Part shown: piece after piece, positions 1 through 8,968 of the stretch
Position numbering within the stretch: position 1 is the first letter of the stretch
Layout of the letters: each line of letters starts with the position of its first letter
Origin: Sandaracinaceae bacterium
GTDB taxonomy: Bacteria > Myxococcota_A > Polyangia > Polyangiales > Sandaracinaceae
Assembly: GCA_019694315.1 (NCBI GenBank)
Contig: JAIBCE010000032.1
Span: 1-39,543 of the forward strand
Length of the DNA stretch: 39,543 nucleotides
Reading direction: 5' to 3'
The notes under the pieces: generated by a model
Databases searched by the model: none
What the model was told of the DNA's origin: nothing
Seen by the model: the letters and a program-made list of their open reading frames with translations, nothing else
Made by a program: the position numbers and the translations under genes

Positions 1-625
1 CGGCCTCCTCGGCCTCGCGACGCGCGGCTTCCTCGGCCTCGCGACGCGCAGCCTCGGCACGCTCGGCCTCGGCCTGGGCCTGCGCGGCCGCGTCGGCCTC
101 GCGGCGTGCGCGCTCGGCGGCCTCACGCGCCGCGCGCTGCTCGTCGGACTCGACGCCCGAGAGGCGGAGCGCGTCGTCGCCGAGGCCCTCGGGCCGCAGC
201 ATACAGCGAAGCACGTCATCGAGGCGCGCCGGCTCCTCGCTGCGCAGCACGTTCACGAGCAGCTCCTCCACGTTGCCGTCGTGTCCGACGATCAGGTGCA
301 GGCGGTACTGCCCCGGCATGGGCTCGATGCTGGGCACCACGACGTAGCGCGCCTGCGCCGACATCCCGATGCCCTCCATCTGCGCGGAGGTCGTGGGCGC
401 GTGCGACGAGATGCCGCCCGGCGTGGGCGCGCGCGTGTGCCCGACACGCCCCAGCGAGGCCTCGAGCGCATCCTCGATCTCGTCGAGAGCGTCCTGATCG
501 GCGTCGCCCGTGACCGGGTAGAGCACCACCCGCTCGGCGTGCGCGACCGCGGGCAGAGCGAGGCACGCCGCGAGCGCGACGAGAACCAGCGTTGACGCTG
601 CGAGAGGAGATCGAGAACGAGCCAT
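1..625 (-). CDS. Exported protein with Ala/Glu/Arg-rich coiled coil (C-terminus outside window)
   Basis: About 208 codons are visible from an ATG at 625; the frame is open to the window edge, so the C-terminus is missing. Residues 1-30 form a Sec signal peptide (basic start, Leu/Ala-rich core, likely cleavage after AHA). A small alpha/beta-looking domain follows (about 31-150). From about residue 155 to the edge is charged low-complexity sequence built on EEAARREA, predicted as a long helix. The last visible part is encoded by 24-bp tandem repeats. A GGAGG at 637-641 sits 11 nt before the ATG. It is divergent from the cytochrome gene at 784 and I see no enzyme motif. I do not recognise the family. 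It could be a periplasmic protein with a helical stalk. The gene call is firm and the function is unknown. Confidence 0.8.
   Translation of the reverse strand, partial: MARSRSPLAASTLVLVALAACLALPAVAHAERVVLYPVTGDADQDALDEIEDALEASLGRVGHTRAPTPGGISSHAPTTSAQMEGIGMSAQARYVVVPSIEPMPGQYRLHLIVGHDGNVEELLVNVLRSEEPARLDDVLRCMLRPEGLGDDALRLSGVESDEQRAAREAAERARREADAAAQAQAEAERAEAARREAEEAARREAEEA
7..54. repeat. 24-bp tandem repeat, two units, coding
   Basis: Two near-identical 24-bp units start at 7 and 31. They encode the 8-residue EEAARREA-type repeat of the truncated coiled-coil protein on the minus strand. The array probably continues beyond the window edge. Confidence 0.7.
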
Positions 626-783
626 CACGACTTCGGCCTCCGGAGCGACGGATGCGGCTCGCCCTGCAATCGACGCGCCGCGGGGCGTTGTAGCAGACCG
701 CAAGGACGCGGCGTGAGCGACGAGGGCGCCAGGTCGCGCGAGAGGTCGCCCAACTTTTCGGCGCATCGAGCGTCGAAGGCTCC

Positions 784-2628
784 ATGCGCGCGACGCTCAG
801 CCACCGCGCGCGACGCCGCTGGCGCCGCGCCTCGCTCCCGAGCCTCCTCCTCACGGTCTTGCTCGTGGGCCTCTGGGCTGCGCTGAGCGGCGAAGCGGCC
901 GACGCGCGGATGATCATGCGCCCTCCCCCCCCGCCCTTCGATCCTCGCGTGCTCGAGCGCGTGGTGACGAGGCCGCACGGGCCTCCGCCGATCAGCGGCG
1001 GCACGCTCACCACGCTGCGCGAGCGACGGCTGCTCGTCTCGGATCCGGACACCGATCGCGTCATGGTGCTGAGCACCGACGGAGAGCCGCGCGTGACGCT
1101 CGAGCTCGACGAGGCGCGAGGCAGCGAGCCAGCTCGCGCGATCGAGGACGCCGCGGGGCGCGTGCACGTGCTCCTGCGCGGCCGCGGAGAGCTGCTGTCG
1201 TTCGATCCCTCCGCGACGAGCCCAGAGCACGCGAGCCTCTCGCGCCACGCCGTGTGCGGGATGCCTCGCGGCCTGGTCCTCGATCGCGCGCGTGATCGCC
1301 TGATCGTCGCGTGCCGTGGCGGTGAGCTCGTGTGGGTGAGCCCGAGCGACGGGTCGATCGTGCGGACGAGCCGAGTCGAAGGCGATCTGCGTGACGTCGT
1401 GCTCGCGGGCGATCGCCTGATCGTCACGCGCTTCCGCAGCGCGGAGGCGCTCGTGGTCGATCGCGACGACGGTCACGTGGTCGCGCGACGCAACGTCGCG
1501 CCGCAGGTGGAGAACGAGACCACCTCGAGCGCCGCGGTGGCCTGGCGCGCCATCGCGCTGCCCTCGGGCGACGTCGCCATGCTCCACCAGCGCGAGCGCG
1601 ACGACGAGGTCGTGGCGGCGCCCGGCGGCTACGGCGGCTTCGGTGGCTGCGACGGAATCGTGAAGAGCACGATCTCGGTGCTCGCAGGCGACACGCTGCG
1701 CGCAGGCCCGATCCTCGCGGGCGCGACGCTGCCCGTGGATCTCGCGGCGCGCGTGGAGGACGGGCACGTCACGTCGTTCGCGGTCGTCGCCGCAGGCAAC
1801 CAGAACGGGGACCGCTCCGTGCTGCTCCTGCCCTCGAGCGCGCTCGACGACGCGGGCTGCACCGGTGGCGCGATGGTGCCCTCGACACACTCGCTCGCGA
1901 ACGCCATCGCGGTGAGCTACCTCGAGGATGGTCGGCTCGCGGTGCAGGCGCGCGCCCCCGGGCGCGTGGTGATCGTGGATCCCGCGCGATCGACGTCGGT
2001 GCAGGCCTCGCTCGGTGGGCCCGACACGTTCGACACGGGCCACGCGGTGTTCCACGCGGCGACGGGCGGTCACATCGCCTGCGCCTCGTGTCACCCCGAG
2101 GGCGGCGAGGACGGCCACGTGTGGCGCTTCTCGGGCCTCGGGCCGCGGCGCACGCCCGCGCTCCACGACGTGGCCGGCACCGCGCCGTTCCACTGGGAGG
2201 GCGATCTCGCGGACGTCGATGCGCTCGCGCGCGAGGTCTTCACGGGCCGCATGAACGGCGTGGATCTGCCGAGCACCCACACTGCCGCGCTCGAGGGCTG
2301 GCTCGGTCACCTCCGGCGACCTTCGCCGCGCGCGGGCGACGGTGCGCGCATCGCGCGTGGACGCGCGGTGTTCGAGGGCGCAGGCGGCTGCGCCGAGTGC
2401 CACGACGGCCGCCACCTCTCCGACGGGCGCAGCCACGACGTGGGCACCGGTCGTGCGTTCCAGACGCCCTCGCTCCGCGGCGTGTCCGATCGCTTGCCCG
2501 TCATGCACGACGGCTGCGCGCACACGCTGCGAGAGCGCTTCAGCCCGAGCTGCGGGGGCGCCGATCACGGCGACGCGGTCGAGGGTGAGGCCCTCGAGGA
2601 TCTGCTCGCGTACCTCGAGAGCCTCTGA
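784..2628 (+). CDS. Beta-propeller protein with C-terminal di-heme cytochrome c peroxidase-like domain
   Basis: 614 residues. Residues 15-40 form a signal peptide or membrane anchor, followed by a proline run. Residues about 50-400 carry repeated blade-like strands (for example LLVSDPDTDRVMVL and GDRLIVTRF) typical of YncE/NHL-type propellers. The C-terminal third has two c-type heme sites, CASCH at 433-437 and CAECH at 536-540. It also has the TPSLRGV and MHDG signatures found in MauG/bacterial cytochrome c peroxidase-type di-heme proteins. Two hemes in the periplasm or outer envelope imply electron transfer or peroxide/substrate oxidation; which one is not decided by sequence. It stands alone, divergent from the gene at 625 and convergent with the lipoprotein at 2660. 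The ATG at 784 is chosen because it directly precedes the basic, hydrophobic leader. Confidence 0.85.
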   Translation: MRATLSHRARRRWRRASLPSLLLTVLLVGLWAALSGEAADARMIMRPPPPPFDPRVLERVVTRPHGPPPISGGTLTTLRERRLLVSDPDTDRVMVLSTDGEPRVTLELDEARGSEPARAIEDAAGRVHVLLRGRGELLSFDPSATSPEHASLSRHAVCGMPRGLVLDRARDRLIVACRGGELVWVSPSDGSIVRTSRVEGDLRDVVLAGDRLIVTRFRSAEALVVDRDDGHVVARRNVAPQVENETTSSAAVAWRAIALPSGDVAMLHQRERDDEVVAAPGGYGGFGGCDGIVKSTISVLAGDTLRAGPILAGATLPVDLAARVEDGHVTSFAVVAAGNQNGDRSVLLLPSSALDDAGCTGGAMVPSTHSLANAIAVSYLEDGRLAVQARAPGRVVIVDPARSTSVQASLGGPDTFDTGHAVFHAATGGHIACASCHPEGGEDGHVWRFSGLGPRRTPALHDVAGTAPFHWEGDLADVDALAREVFTGRMNGVDLPSTHTAALEGWLGHLRRPSPRAGDGARIARGRAVFEGAGGCAECHDGRHLSDGRSHDVGTGRAFQTPSLRGVSDRLPVMHDGCAHTLRERFSPSCGGADHGDAVEGEALEDLLAYLESL

Positions 2629-2659
2629 TCGCGCCGAGCCCGCGCGTCACGCGCAGTCG

Positions 2660-3496
2660 TCACGCACAATCGCCGCCGCTCAGGAAGACGTGACCGTCGC
2701 GCACCTCACAGCGCGCGCCCGGCGGGACGGCGACGCAGTCGCAGCTCGAACAGCCCACGGGCAGAGGCTGGCAGGTCTCGTCCCCAGGACAGCCGAAGCT
2801 CGCGCACGCCTGATCGGCGCGGCACGAGCCCGCGGGGCCGCACCCGTACGACGAGCAGATCGCGCAGTCGGCCACGGGCCCGGGCGCCCAGACGCCTCCT
2901 TCGCAGAGCACCGCCGTGTCGCAGCACGGGTCGCCGCACTCCTGGCCTTCCACGGGACACGTCGCGCCGAGCACCGGACGCGCAGGGCACGGCGTGGGAT
3001 CGGGCACCGGACAGTCGAACGGACACGGCTCGATCAGCCATCGTCCGCCCGAGCACAGGAAGGGACCGAAGGTCGGCTCGGTCGCCACCGGACAGCACGC
3101 ACCGCACGACTCCCCTTCGGTCGTGCACGGCGTGCCGTCGCGCGTCGCGGCGTTGCACGGACAGCTCCAGCGCGGGCTCGCGCCGCTCGTGTCGCACGAA
3201 CAGTCGGGCCCAGGCGCAGGGCCGAGGCAGCCCGCGGGGCAGAGCGGTGCAGGCGTCATCCCGATCGGGCACTGCCAGGATCCGCCGGGCATGCAGGCCG
3301 GGCTCGTGAACGAGTCGCTCCCACACACCGTGCACTGGAACGGAGGCGGCGAGCCCATGCAGCTCACGGGCGCATCGGCACCGACGCGCGCGTCGACGAG
3401 CGGCCCTGCATCCACGTCGCGCTCGTGCGAGTCGGCGCAGCTACAGCCAGCGAGGAGGCTCGCGAAGAGCGCGAGCGTGAGGAGCGAGGCACGCAT
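2660..3496 (-). CDS. Cys-rich lipoprotein
   Basis: 278 residues from the ATG at 3496. An upstream in-frame start at 3616 exists but would bury the signal peptide, so 3496 is preferred. The N-terminus (MRASLLTLALFASLLAGCSC) has a lipobox LLAGC, so the protein is probably a lipidated, envelope-anchored product. An Asp/Ala-rich spacer is followed by repeated Cys-rich modules with CxxC and CPxxC spacings, such as CGACC and CGDPCC. These are probably disulfide-linked and resemble the short Cys-knot modules common in myxobacterial surface lipoproteins. No catalytic motif is seen. A strong sigma-54-type promoter and an 8-bp inverted repeat lie immediately upstream. I do not recognise a function. Confidence 0.85.
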   Translation of the reverse strand: MRASLLTLALFASLLAGCSCADSHERDVDAGPLVDARVGADAPVSCMGSPPPFQCTVCGSDSFTSPACMPGGSWQCPIGMTPAPLCPAGCLGPAPGPDCSCDTSGASPRWSCPCNAATRDGTPCTTEGESCGACCPVATEPTFGPFLCSGGRWLIEPCPFDCPVPDPTPCPARPVLGATCPVEGQECGDPCCDTAVLCEGGVWAPGPVADCAICSSYGCGPAGSCRADQACASFGCPGDETCQPLPVGCSSCDCVAVPPGARCEVRDGHVFLSGGDCA

Positions 3497-3508
3497 GCCC
3501 GCGCGCTC

Positions 3509-3524
3509 AGCAGTCCACGTGCCA
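3509..3524 (-). promoter_or_regulatory. Sigma-54 (RpoN) -24/-12 promoter
   Basis: On the minus strand the sequence reads TGGCACG, four bases, then CTGCT. It has the required GG-N10-GC spacing and differs from the TGGCACGN4TTGCT consensus at a single position. It ends 12 bp before the ATG of the Cys-rich lipoprotein, so the transcript would start within a few bases of that codon. Confidence 0.65.
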
Positions 3525-3550
3525 ACCGCGGAGCCCGCGCCGGCGCGCGT

Positions 3551-3576
3551 GAATTGCCACCAATTCCAGGCAATTC
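3551..3576. promoter_or_regulatory. Perfect inverted repeat, candidate activator site
   Basis: GAATTGCC is repeated inverted as GGCAATTC with a 10-bp spacer that itself contains AATT. It is an AT-rich island in a very GC-rich region and lies about 27 bp upstream of the sigma-54 -24 element. It could bind a dimeric enhancer-binding protein or a repressor. The regulator is unknown. Confidence 0.5.
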
Positions 3577-3700
3577 GAGGGTTCGTAGCGCTCCGGCGCG
3601 GCGCACGTCGGCACACGGCCCCGCCGAGCGCTTGCGTGCCCTGCCCACGTTGCTATCGCCGCGGGCGGCCGATCGGGTCGCGTTCCGAAGGAGACGTTGG

Positions 3701-4195
3701 ATGATCGAGGACGGCAAGGTGGTGAGCGTGCACTACACGCTCAAGAACGACGCGGGCGAGCAGCTCGACGCGTCGGGGAGCGAGCCGCTCGCGTACCTGC
3801 ACGGCGCGCAGAACATCGTGCCGGGCCTCGAGCGCAAGCTCACGGGCCGCAAGGTCGGCGACAAGGTCGACGTCGTGGTCGATCCCGGCGACGGCTACGG
3901 CATGCGCGATCCGCGCGCGGTGCAGGACGTGCCGCGGGCGGCCTTCCCGCCCGACGCGCCGATCGAGGTGGGCGCGGCGTTCGTGGTCGAGACGCCCACG
4001 GGCGAGCTCATGCAGCTCCACATCACCGCGATCACCAAGGGCCCCGACGGCGCAGAGCTCGTGCGCTGCGACGCGAACCACCCGCTCGCGGGCGAGCGTC
4101 TCCACTTCGCGGTCGAGATCGTCGAGGTGCGCGACGCGACGGACGAAGAGCGCGTGCACGGCCACGTGCACGGCGCCGGCGGCCACCACCACTGA
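3701..4195 (+). CDS. slyD: FKBP-type peptidyl-prolyl isomerase, SlyD-like
   Basis: 164 residues. This is a cytoplasmic FKBP-fold prolyl isomerase and chaperone. The N-terminal block (about 1-65) has the FKBP strands VSVHYTLKNDAGEQLD and the loop GxxNIVPGLERKLTGRKVGD. An insert-in-flap region follows (about 70-125, including GDGYGMRDP and VQDVPRAAFP), then the final FKBP strand near VEIVEVRDAT. The C-terminus is a short His-rich tail (HGHVHGAGGHHH) that probably binds nickel or other divalent metals, as in SlyD. There is no signal peptide. The ATG at 3701 is supported by a GAAGGAG ribosome binding site at 3687-3693. A longer upstream open frame is rejected because its translation is Arg/Ala-rich out-of-frame sequence. 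No partner gene is adjacent. Confidence 0.92.
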   Translation: MIEDGKVVSVHYTLKNDAGEQLDASGSEPLAYLHGAQNIVPGLERKLTGRKVGDKVDVVVDPGDGYGMRDPRAVQDVPRAAFPPDAPIEVGAAFVVETPTGELMQLHITAITKGPDGAELVRCDANHPLAGERLHFAVEIVEVRDATDEERVHGHVHGAGGHHH

Positions 4196-4354
4196 ATTTG
4201 CTGGAGGGTCCATGCGGACCCTCCCCCGCGGCGGGGCCCCCACCCGCTCCATTCGCTGACGCGAATGCTCCCGCGCGGGGCCCCAGCCCCGCTTGAGCGC
4301 CTCGCGCTGCGCTCGGCGGGATCTCGATTCTCTCTCGGTCCCTGAGTTTGCTGG
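4193..4354. repeat. Hairpin-rich intergenic palindromic element
   Basis: The gap between two convergent genes holds three perfect hairpins: GGAGGGTCC/GGACCCTCC with loop ATGC (4203-4224), CATTCGC/GCGAATG with loop TGAC (4250-4267), and GCGGGGC/GCCCCGC with loop CCCA (4275-4292). It is bracketed by near-identical TGAATTTGCTGG (4193-4204) and TGAGTTTGCTGG (4343-4354). It could serve as a bidirectional terminator, although no T-run is seen. A shortened look-alike occurs at 26508-26541. Confidence 0.5.
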
Positions 4355-4375
4355 GTGTCGTAGGCGTCGCCGTCG

Positions 4376-7276
4376 TCAGTGCGCGTCGAAGTAGCGAAGC
4401 GCCGGAGCGCTCTGGCGCTCGCGGCGCGCGATGCACATCGACATCGCCTCGAGCGTGCCCGCGAGGTTGCGCGGACCGCCCGGCCACTCGGTGATCACGG
4501 GCGTGAAGAGCGCCGAGACCGCGGCGCGCTCGTCGGCCGTGCAGAGGCCCGAGAACGTCCACGGCACGTAGCCGAGGCGCGTCGTCGCGAAGCGCTCGCG
4601 CAGCTGCGGGAGATGTCCGCTGACCCACGCGAGCGCGCGACGACGACCCGCGGGCGTCTCGGCCTGGAGGCCCATCGGGATGCCGAGCTCGTTCACGCGC
4701 AGGCGCGGATCGAGCGTCAGCTCGAGCGCACGCTCGGCGAGGGCGGGCACCTCCACGCTCGAGGCCGACGCGAGCAGACGCTGGCGTACCGTGCCGTCGT
4801 CGCTGGCGAAGGCGAGCGAGAGCACGTGCTCGAAGAGCGCGACCTGCGCCGCGCTCGGGCCGCTCGCGACGCACGCCTCGCCGCGCGGGCACGGCGGATC
4901 CTGCGGATCGTTCACCGCCGCCGTCGTGACGATCGCGAGCAGCTCGGCCTGCACGGCCTCGGGGTGGAGCTGGCCGTCGTGCGGCGCGCGACCCGTGCCA
5001 CGACCGAGGTAGCCGCGACCGAGCTCGGCGGCGCGGGCGCTCGTGGTCGGCTCGTGCGCGATCCGCGTGAGCACGTGGACGAGATCGCGACGAAGGAGCC
5101 GATCGTCGCCGCTCTCACGCGCTCGTGCCGTCCAGCCGAGGCGGCGGAAGCGAGGCGCATAGAGCGAGGCCACCCACGCGCGCGCCTCGCCTCGGTGCGT
5201 GTCGTCGACGAGATCGTCGACGATGCTCTGGAGCAGACCGAAGGGCTCGACGGCGACGAGACGCTCCGGATCGCCCGCAAAACGGGGCAAGAGCGCCATC
5301 ACCGCGTCCACGTCGCTCGTGCCCGCGCCGACCATCGCGCGCACGTTGTTCGCGAGCGAGAGGCGCTCGCGCGGTCCGAGCTGCGCATAGCCACGCGTGA
5401 CGAGCGCGTCGAGATCGTCGGCGGGCATCGCGAAGCGGTAGTAGCCCGAGGCGTTCGCGTTCGGGTGGATCCACTCGGGGCACGCGCCCGCGGGCAGATC
5501 GAGCCGCGCGCTCTCCTGGTTGAGGAGCGTGCACACCTCGCCCGTCTCGCGCCCACGGCCGAAGCGAACGCACACGGGGATCTGCCAGCGCGGCGTCGGC
5601 GCGGGGGCCTCGCCCTCGGTCGTCACGGCCACGGGCTCGGGCGTGAAGCCGAGCGGCGTGAAGCGCTCCTGCGAGAGCATCACCACGTTGCCGCCCTCGC
5701 CGCACGCGAGGTCTGCGTGCACGAGCGGCACGCCGGGCTGATCGAGGAACGTGCGGAAGGGCGTCGTCACGTCGCGCCCGGCCTCGCGGCTGATCGTGAG
5801 GAGGAGATCCTCGGCGGTGGCCGTGCCGAAGCGGTGCTCCTCGAGGTAGCGGTGGATGCCCGCGCGGAACACGTCGGGGCCCACGAAGCGCTCGAACATC
5901 GCGATGACGGCAGCGCCCTTCTGGTAGGTGATCGCGTCGAACGCGTTGCGGATGTCGTGATCGCTCTCGATCGGCTGACGGATGCGGCGCGCCGAGGCGA
6001 GCGAGTCGGCGCCCATCGCGCCGTGCGTCGAGGCCACCTCGGACATCGTCGCGTTCTGCTCGGGCGCCACGTCCGCCACCGTGCGCGTCGCCATGTAGGT
6101 GGCGAAGGCCTCGTTGAGCCAGATGTCGTCCCACCACGGCATCGTCACGAGATCGCCGAACCAGTGGTGCGCGAGCTCGTGCGCCATGATCGACGTGAAC
6201 GCGCGCACGTGATCCTCGCCCGGCTGCGGCGGTAGGAGCAGGAAGGTCTCGCGGAAGGTGATGAGCCCCGCGTTCTCCATCGCGCCGGACGCGAAGTCCG
6301 GCACCGCGACGATGTCGAGCTTGTCGTACGGATACGCCACACCCGTCCAGCGCTCGAGCGACGCGACGATGGCGGCGGTGTGCTCCATGGCGTAGCGCAG
6401 CTCGGCACCACGGCCGCGCGCACACACACCCCGAAACGGCAGCGGGCTCGAGCGCACGTCGTTCGCGGGGATCGCGTTGCCCTCGACGATGTCGAGCGGG
6501 CCCACGGCCATCGCCACGAGGTAGGTCGGCAGCGGCTCGGTCGGCGCGAAGCGGAGGCGACGCATCCCGCCCTCGACCACGTTCTCGATCTCGTGCGTGT
6601 TCGCGACGCCCCGCTCGTTCTCGGGCACGCGCAGCGTGAGATCGAACGGCGTCTTGAAGCGCGGCTCGTCGAAGCTCGGGAACGCGTAGCGGGCGCTCGT
6701 GGGCTCGAATTGCGTGAACGCGTAGTGATCGTTGCCCACGTCGACGCGGTAGAGGCCCTTGAGCTGACGATCGAAGGGCGCCTCGTAGCGGAGGTGGATC
6801 GTCACCTCGCCGGGTCCGACCGGGAGCTCGGTCACGACGCGATCGACGCCCTCGTGATCGGTGGTCTCGAACCGCGCATCGAGCGCGCTCGTGGGCCGCG
6901 CGCGCAGCGGGCCGTTCGCGAGATCGCCCTCGAATCCGGGCGCGATCCACGCCTCGCTCACCGTCATGCCCGTGCCGTGCAGGTAGATGCGCTGGCTCGG
7001 ATGCTCGAGTCGCACACGGATGTCGACGGTGCCCGAGAAGGTGTCGCGGCTCGGCACGACCTCGAGGTCGAGCGCGTAGCGGAGGGGCGTGATGCCGTCG
7101 GGGAGAGGGCCGGTGGGCGTGACGTCGACGGGCGCCGCGGCAGGCGCGGGCGTCTCGATCACCTCGAGGCCCGAGGTCTCCTGAGCTTGGGTCTCTTCCT
7201 CGGCGGAGGCGCCGCCACAGCCGACGGCGAGCAGAGACGTGAGGGTGAGCAGGCAGAGCACGTGCGGGCGCGTCAT
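4376..7276 (-). CDS. M1-family aminopeptidase lipoprotein
   Basis: 966 residues. This is a zinc aminopeptidase that removes N-terminal residues from peptides. The first 20 residues form a lipoprotein signal (LLAVGC), so it is probably anchored in the envelope and acts on exported or external peptides. The N-terminal beta domain (about 55-280) is followed by the exopeptidase motif GAMEN at 331-335, which binds the substrate amino group. The zinc site is HELAH at 366-370 with the third ligand Glu389 in LNEAFA, at the family's exact spacing. A catalytic Tyr is likely in ITYQKGA. A long C-terminal helical domain (about 560-966) is of ERAP/PepN type. All catalytic residues are present. It ends a minus-strand gene series and starts 33 nt after the preceding gene's stop. 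Confidence 0.93.
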   Translation of the reverse strand: MTRPHVLCLLTLTSLLAVGCGGASAEEETQAQETSGLEVIETPAPAAAPVDVTPTGPLPDGITPLRYALDLEVVPSRDTFSGTVDIRVRLEHPSQRIYLHGTGMTVSEAWIAPGFEGDLANGPLRARPTSALDARFETTDHEGVDRVVTELPVGPGEVTIHLRYEAPFDRQLKGLYRVDVGNDHYAFTQFEPTSARYAFPSFDEPRFKTPFDLTLRVPENERGVANTHEIENVVEGGMRRLRFAPTEPLPTYLVAMAVGPLDIVEGNAIPANDVRSSPLPFRGVCARGRGAELRYAMEHTAAIVASLERWTGVAYPYDKLDIVAVPDFASGAMENAGLITFRETFLLLPPQPGEDHVRAFTSIMAHELAHHWFGDLVTMPWWDDIWLNEAFATYMATRTVADVAPEQNATMSEVASTHGAMGADSLASARRIRQPIESDHDIRNAFDAITYQKGAAVIAMFERFVGPDVFRAGIHRYLEEHRFGTATAEDLLLTISREAGRDVTTPFRTFLDQPGVPLVHADLACGEGGNVVMLSQERFTPLGFTPEPVAVTTEGEAPAPTPRWQIPVCVRFGRGRETGEVCTLLNQESARLDLPAGACPEWIHPNANASGYYRFAMPADDLDALVTRGYAQLGPRERLSLANNVRAMVGAGTSDVDAVMALLPRFAGDPERLVAVEPFGLLQSIVDDLVDDTHRGEARAWVASLYAPRFRRLGWTARARESGDDRLLRRDLVHVLTRIAHEPTTSARAAELGRGYLGRGTGRAPHDGQLHPEAVQAELLAIVTTAAVNDPQDPPCPRGEACVASGPSAAQVALFEHVLSLAFASDDGTVRQRLLASASSVEVPALAERALELTLDPRLRVNELGIPMGLQAETPAGRRRALAWVSGHLPQLRERFATTRLGYVPWTFSGLCTADERAAVSALFTPVITEWPGGPRNLAGTLEAMSMCIARRERQSAPALRYFDAH

Positions 7277-7309
7277 GCACCGACACTTAGCCCGATCTCT
7301 TCGATCCGG

Positions 7310-7942
7310 TCATCCGGGACCGAGGCGCGGCAGGAGGGGTGGCCGCTCGCAGTGGGCACCTCTGGTCTCCGTCGCGACGCACGTGAACGAGTCACCGCAC
7401 TCGAGATCGGTGCGACAGTATTCGTCCCGCTGCACCCAGCGCCCGGGCCAGAGCTCCTGGCACTCCTGTCGAGCGTCGCCGTTCGACCCGCACGAAGGCA
7501 CCTTGCTCACCCACGCCGGCATCGCCAGACGCTCGACGTCGAGCGAGCGCAGGATCGACTCGATCACGAGGAGCTGCTCCGCGTCGGCCGCGGGCTCGCC
7601 CACGAGCCCCTCCGCGGCGCGGTAGAGGCGCGTCGTGCGAGCACCGAACGCGCGCGGCAGCGCCGAGGCCAGCGCCTCCGCGACGAGGAGGAGATCCGTC
7701 GTCTCGCCACGGCGTGCGCGCGCCACGAGCTCGAGCCCCTGCCGCACGAGCGAGATGGGGCTGTCGATGGTGGGCTCGACGCTGGGGTGGCCTCGCTCGC
7801 TCGAGACGCTGCGCCGCGGGCGCTCGCCAAGAGGCGTGGCGCCGCACGCCGCGCAGCCGAGCGCGCACACCACCGAGACCGTCACGAGCCAGACGCTCAC
7901 CGCATCGACGCGCGATCGACGCGACGGATGGCTGCGGTTCAC
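7310..7942 (-). CDS. Exported Cys-containing protein of unknown function
   Basis: 210 residues from a GTG at 7942. That codon overlaps the stop of the upstream gene (GTGA), so the two are translationally coupled. Longer in-frame extensions run through the upstream gene and are rejected. Residues about 12-35 are hydrophobic and end in LGCAAC, giving a probable lipobox (VCALGC or the following Cys). A helical middle region (about 60-140) is followed by a Cys-rich tail with six cysteines (CGSNG, CQEL, EYCRTDLECGD, FTCV, HCE) that looks like a small disulfide-bonded module. I do not recognise the family. Its position between a TraB-like lipoprotein and the M1 peptidase suggests an envelope role. 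Confidence 0.75.
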   Translation of the reverse strand: MNRSHPSRRSRVDAVSVWLVTVSVVCALGCAACGATPLGERPRRSVSSERGHPSVEPTIDSPISLVRQGLELVARARRGETTDLLLVAEALASALPRAFGARTTRLYRAAEGLVGEPAADAEQLLVIESILRSLDVERLAMPAWVSKVPSCGSNGDARQECQELWPGRWVQRDEYCRTDLECGDSFTCVATETRGAHCERPPLLPRLGPG

Positions 7943-8968
7943 GGCCGCTCGGTGCCCGGCGGCGCCCCGAGGCGCTGGATGCGGAGGCCCGTGCCGTAGA
8001 GCAGCGCGAGCACGCCGTTGTCGGCGAGGAGCGTGCACGCATCGATCGCGACGAGCGCGCCGCCACGGCGGAGCTGCCGCTCGACCTCGGGGAGCCAGCG
8101 CTGCGCACGCACGCCGATCAGCGTGTGGGCTTGGAGCGTCGCCTCCGGATCGTTGGCGTTGACCTCCGCGCACGCCGCGCGGACCTGCGACTCGTCGCGG
8201 CTCGCGAAGGCCGTGCGCAGGTGCTCCATGCGCGCGCGTGCCGCGTCCATCGACTCGAGCTCGTCGCGCAGCGTGAGCACCCAGTGGGCTTGCTCGATCG
8301 CCTCGTAGTCGGCGATGTAGGTCGTCGGATCCGCGTCGAGCCACTCGGTCTCGGTGCCGCGCGTGCGCGCGAATTCGATGAGCTCGCTCGTCACGCTCGA
8401 GGTCGACGCGGCACCCGCCACGCGGCGACGCTGATCGGCATCGGCCTCGGCCTCGGCCATGCGGATGCGCGACACGTGTAGCGCGAGCACCCACGGCCGG
8501 ATCGTGCGCAGCGTCGCCTCCGGCAGGAGCTGCCCGAGCTCGGTGCGGAGCTCGGCCCACGCGCCCGCGCCGAGCAGTCGATCGAGCCGATCACGACGCG
8601 AGAGCCGATAGCTCTCGTAGAGCGCAGGGAGCTCGAGCGCGCCCGGATCCACCTCCGCCACCACGTGCGTCGTGCGATCGAGGATCGCGTCGTGCGGCGC
8701 CGGCAGCGCGTCGTGCAGCGTCGCGCCATAGGGCAGCGCCGCCATGACCCAGCTCGGCGTGCTCTCGCCCACGCCGACCGTCACCCGCCAGAGCAGCACG
8801 GGCGGCGTCCACGAGTCGTGGAGCTGCTGACGGATCAGCGCCGCCTCGCGCGCCTCGCGCTCCTCCGCGCTCTCGGTCTGCTGGCCGCCACCGCAGCCCC
8901 ACGCAGCGCCGAGCAGCGTCGTGACCGCGAGAGCGCCCGCCGCGAGCGCGCGAGAGCGTGCGCTGGGC

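Noticed and set aside
2342..3700. In-frame extension upstream of the FKBP gene
   Set aside because: The extended residues are Arg/Ala-rich and run across the cytochrome and lipoprotein genes. A ribosome binding site and the FKBP fold both fix the start at 3701.
4346..4356. Sigma-54 -12 element (TTTGCT) near the M1 peptidase end
   Set aside because: The nearest GG is 11 bp upstream instead of 10, and there is no downstream gene in that direction.
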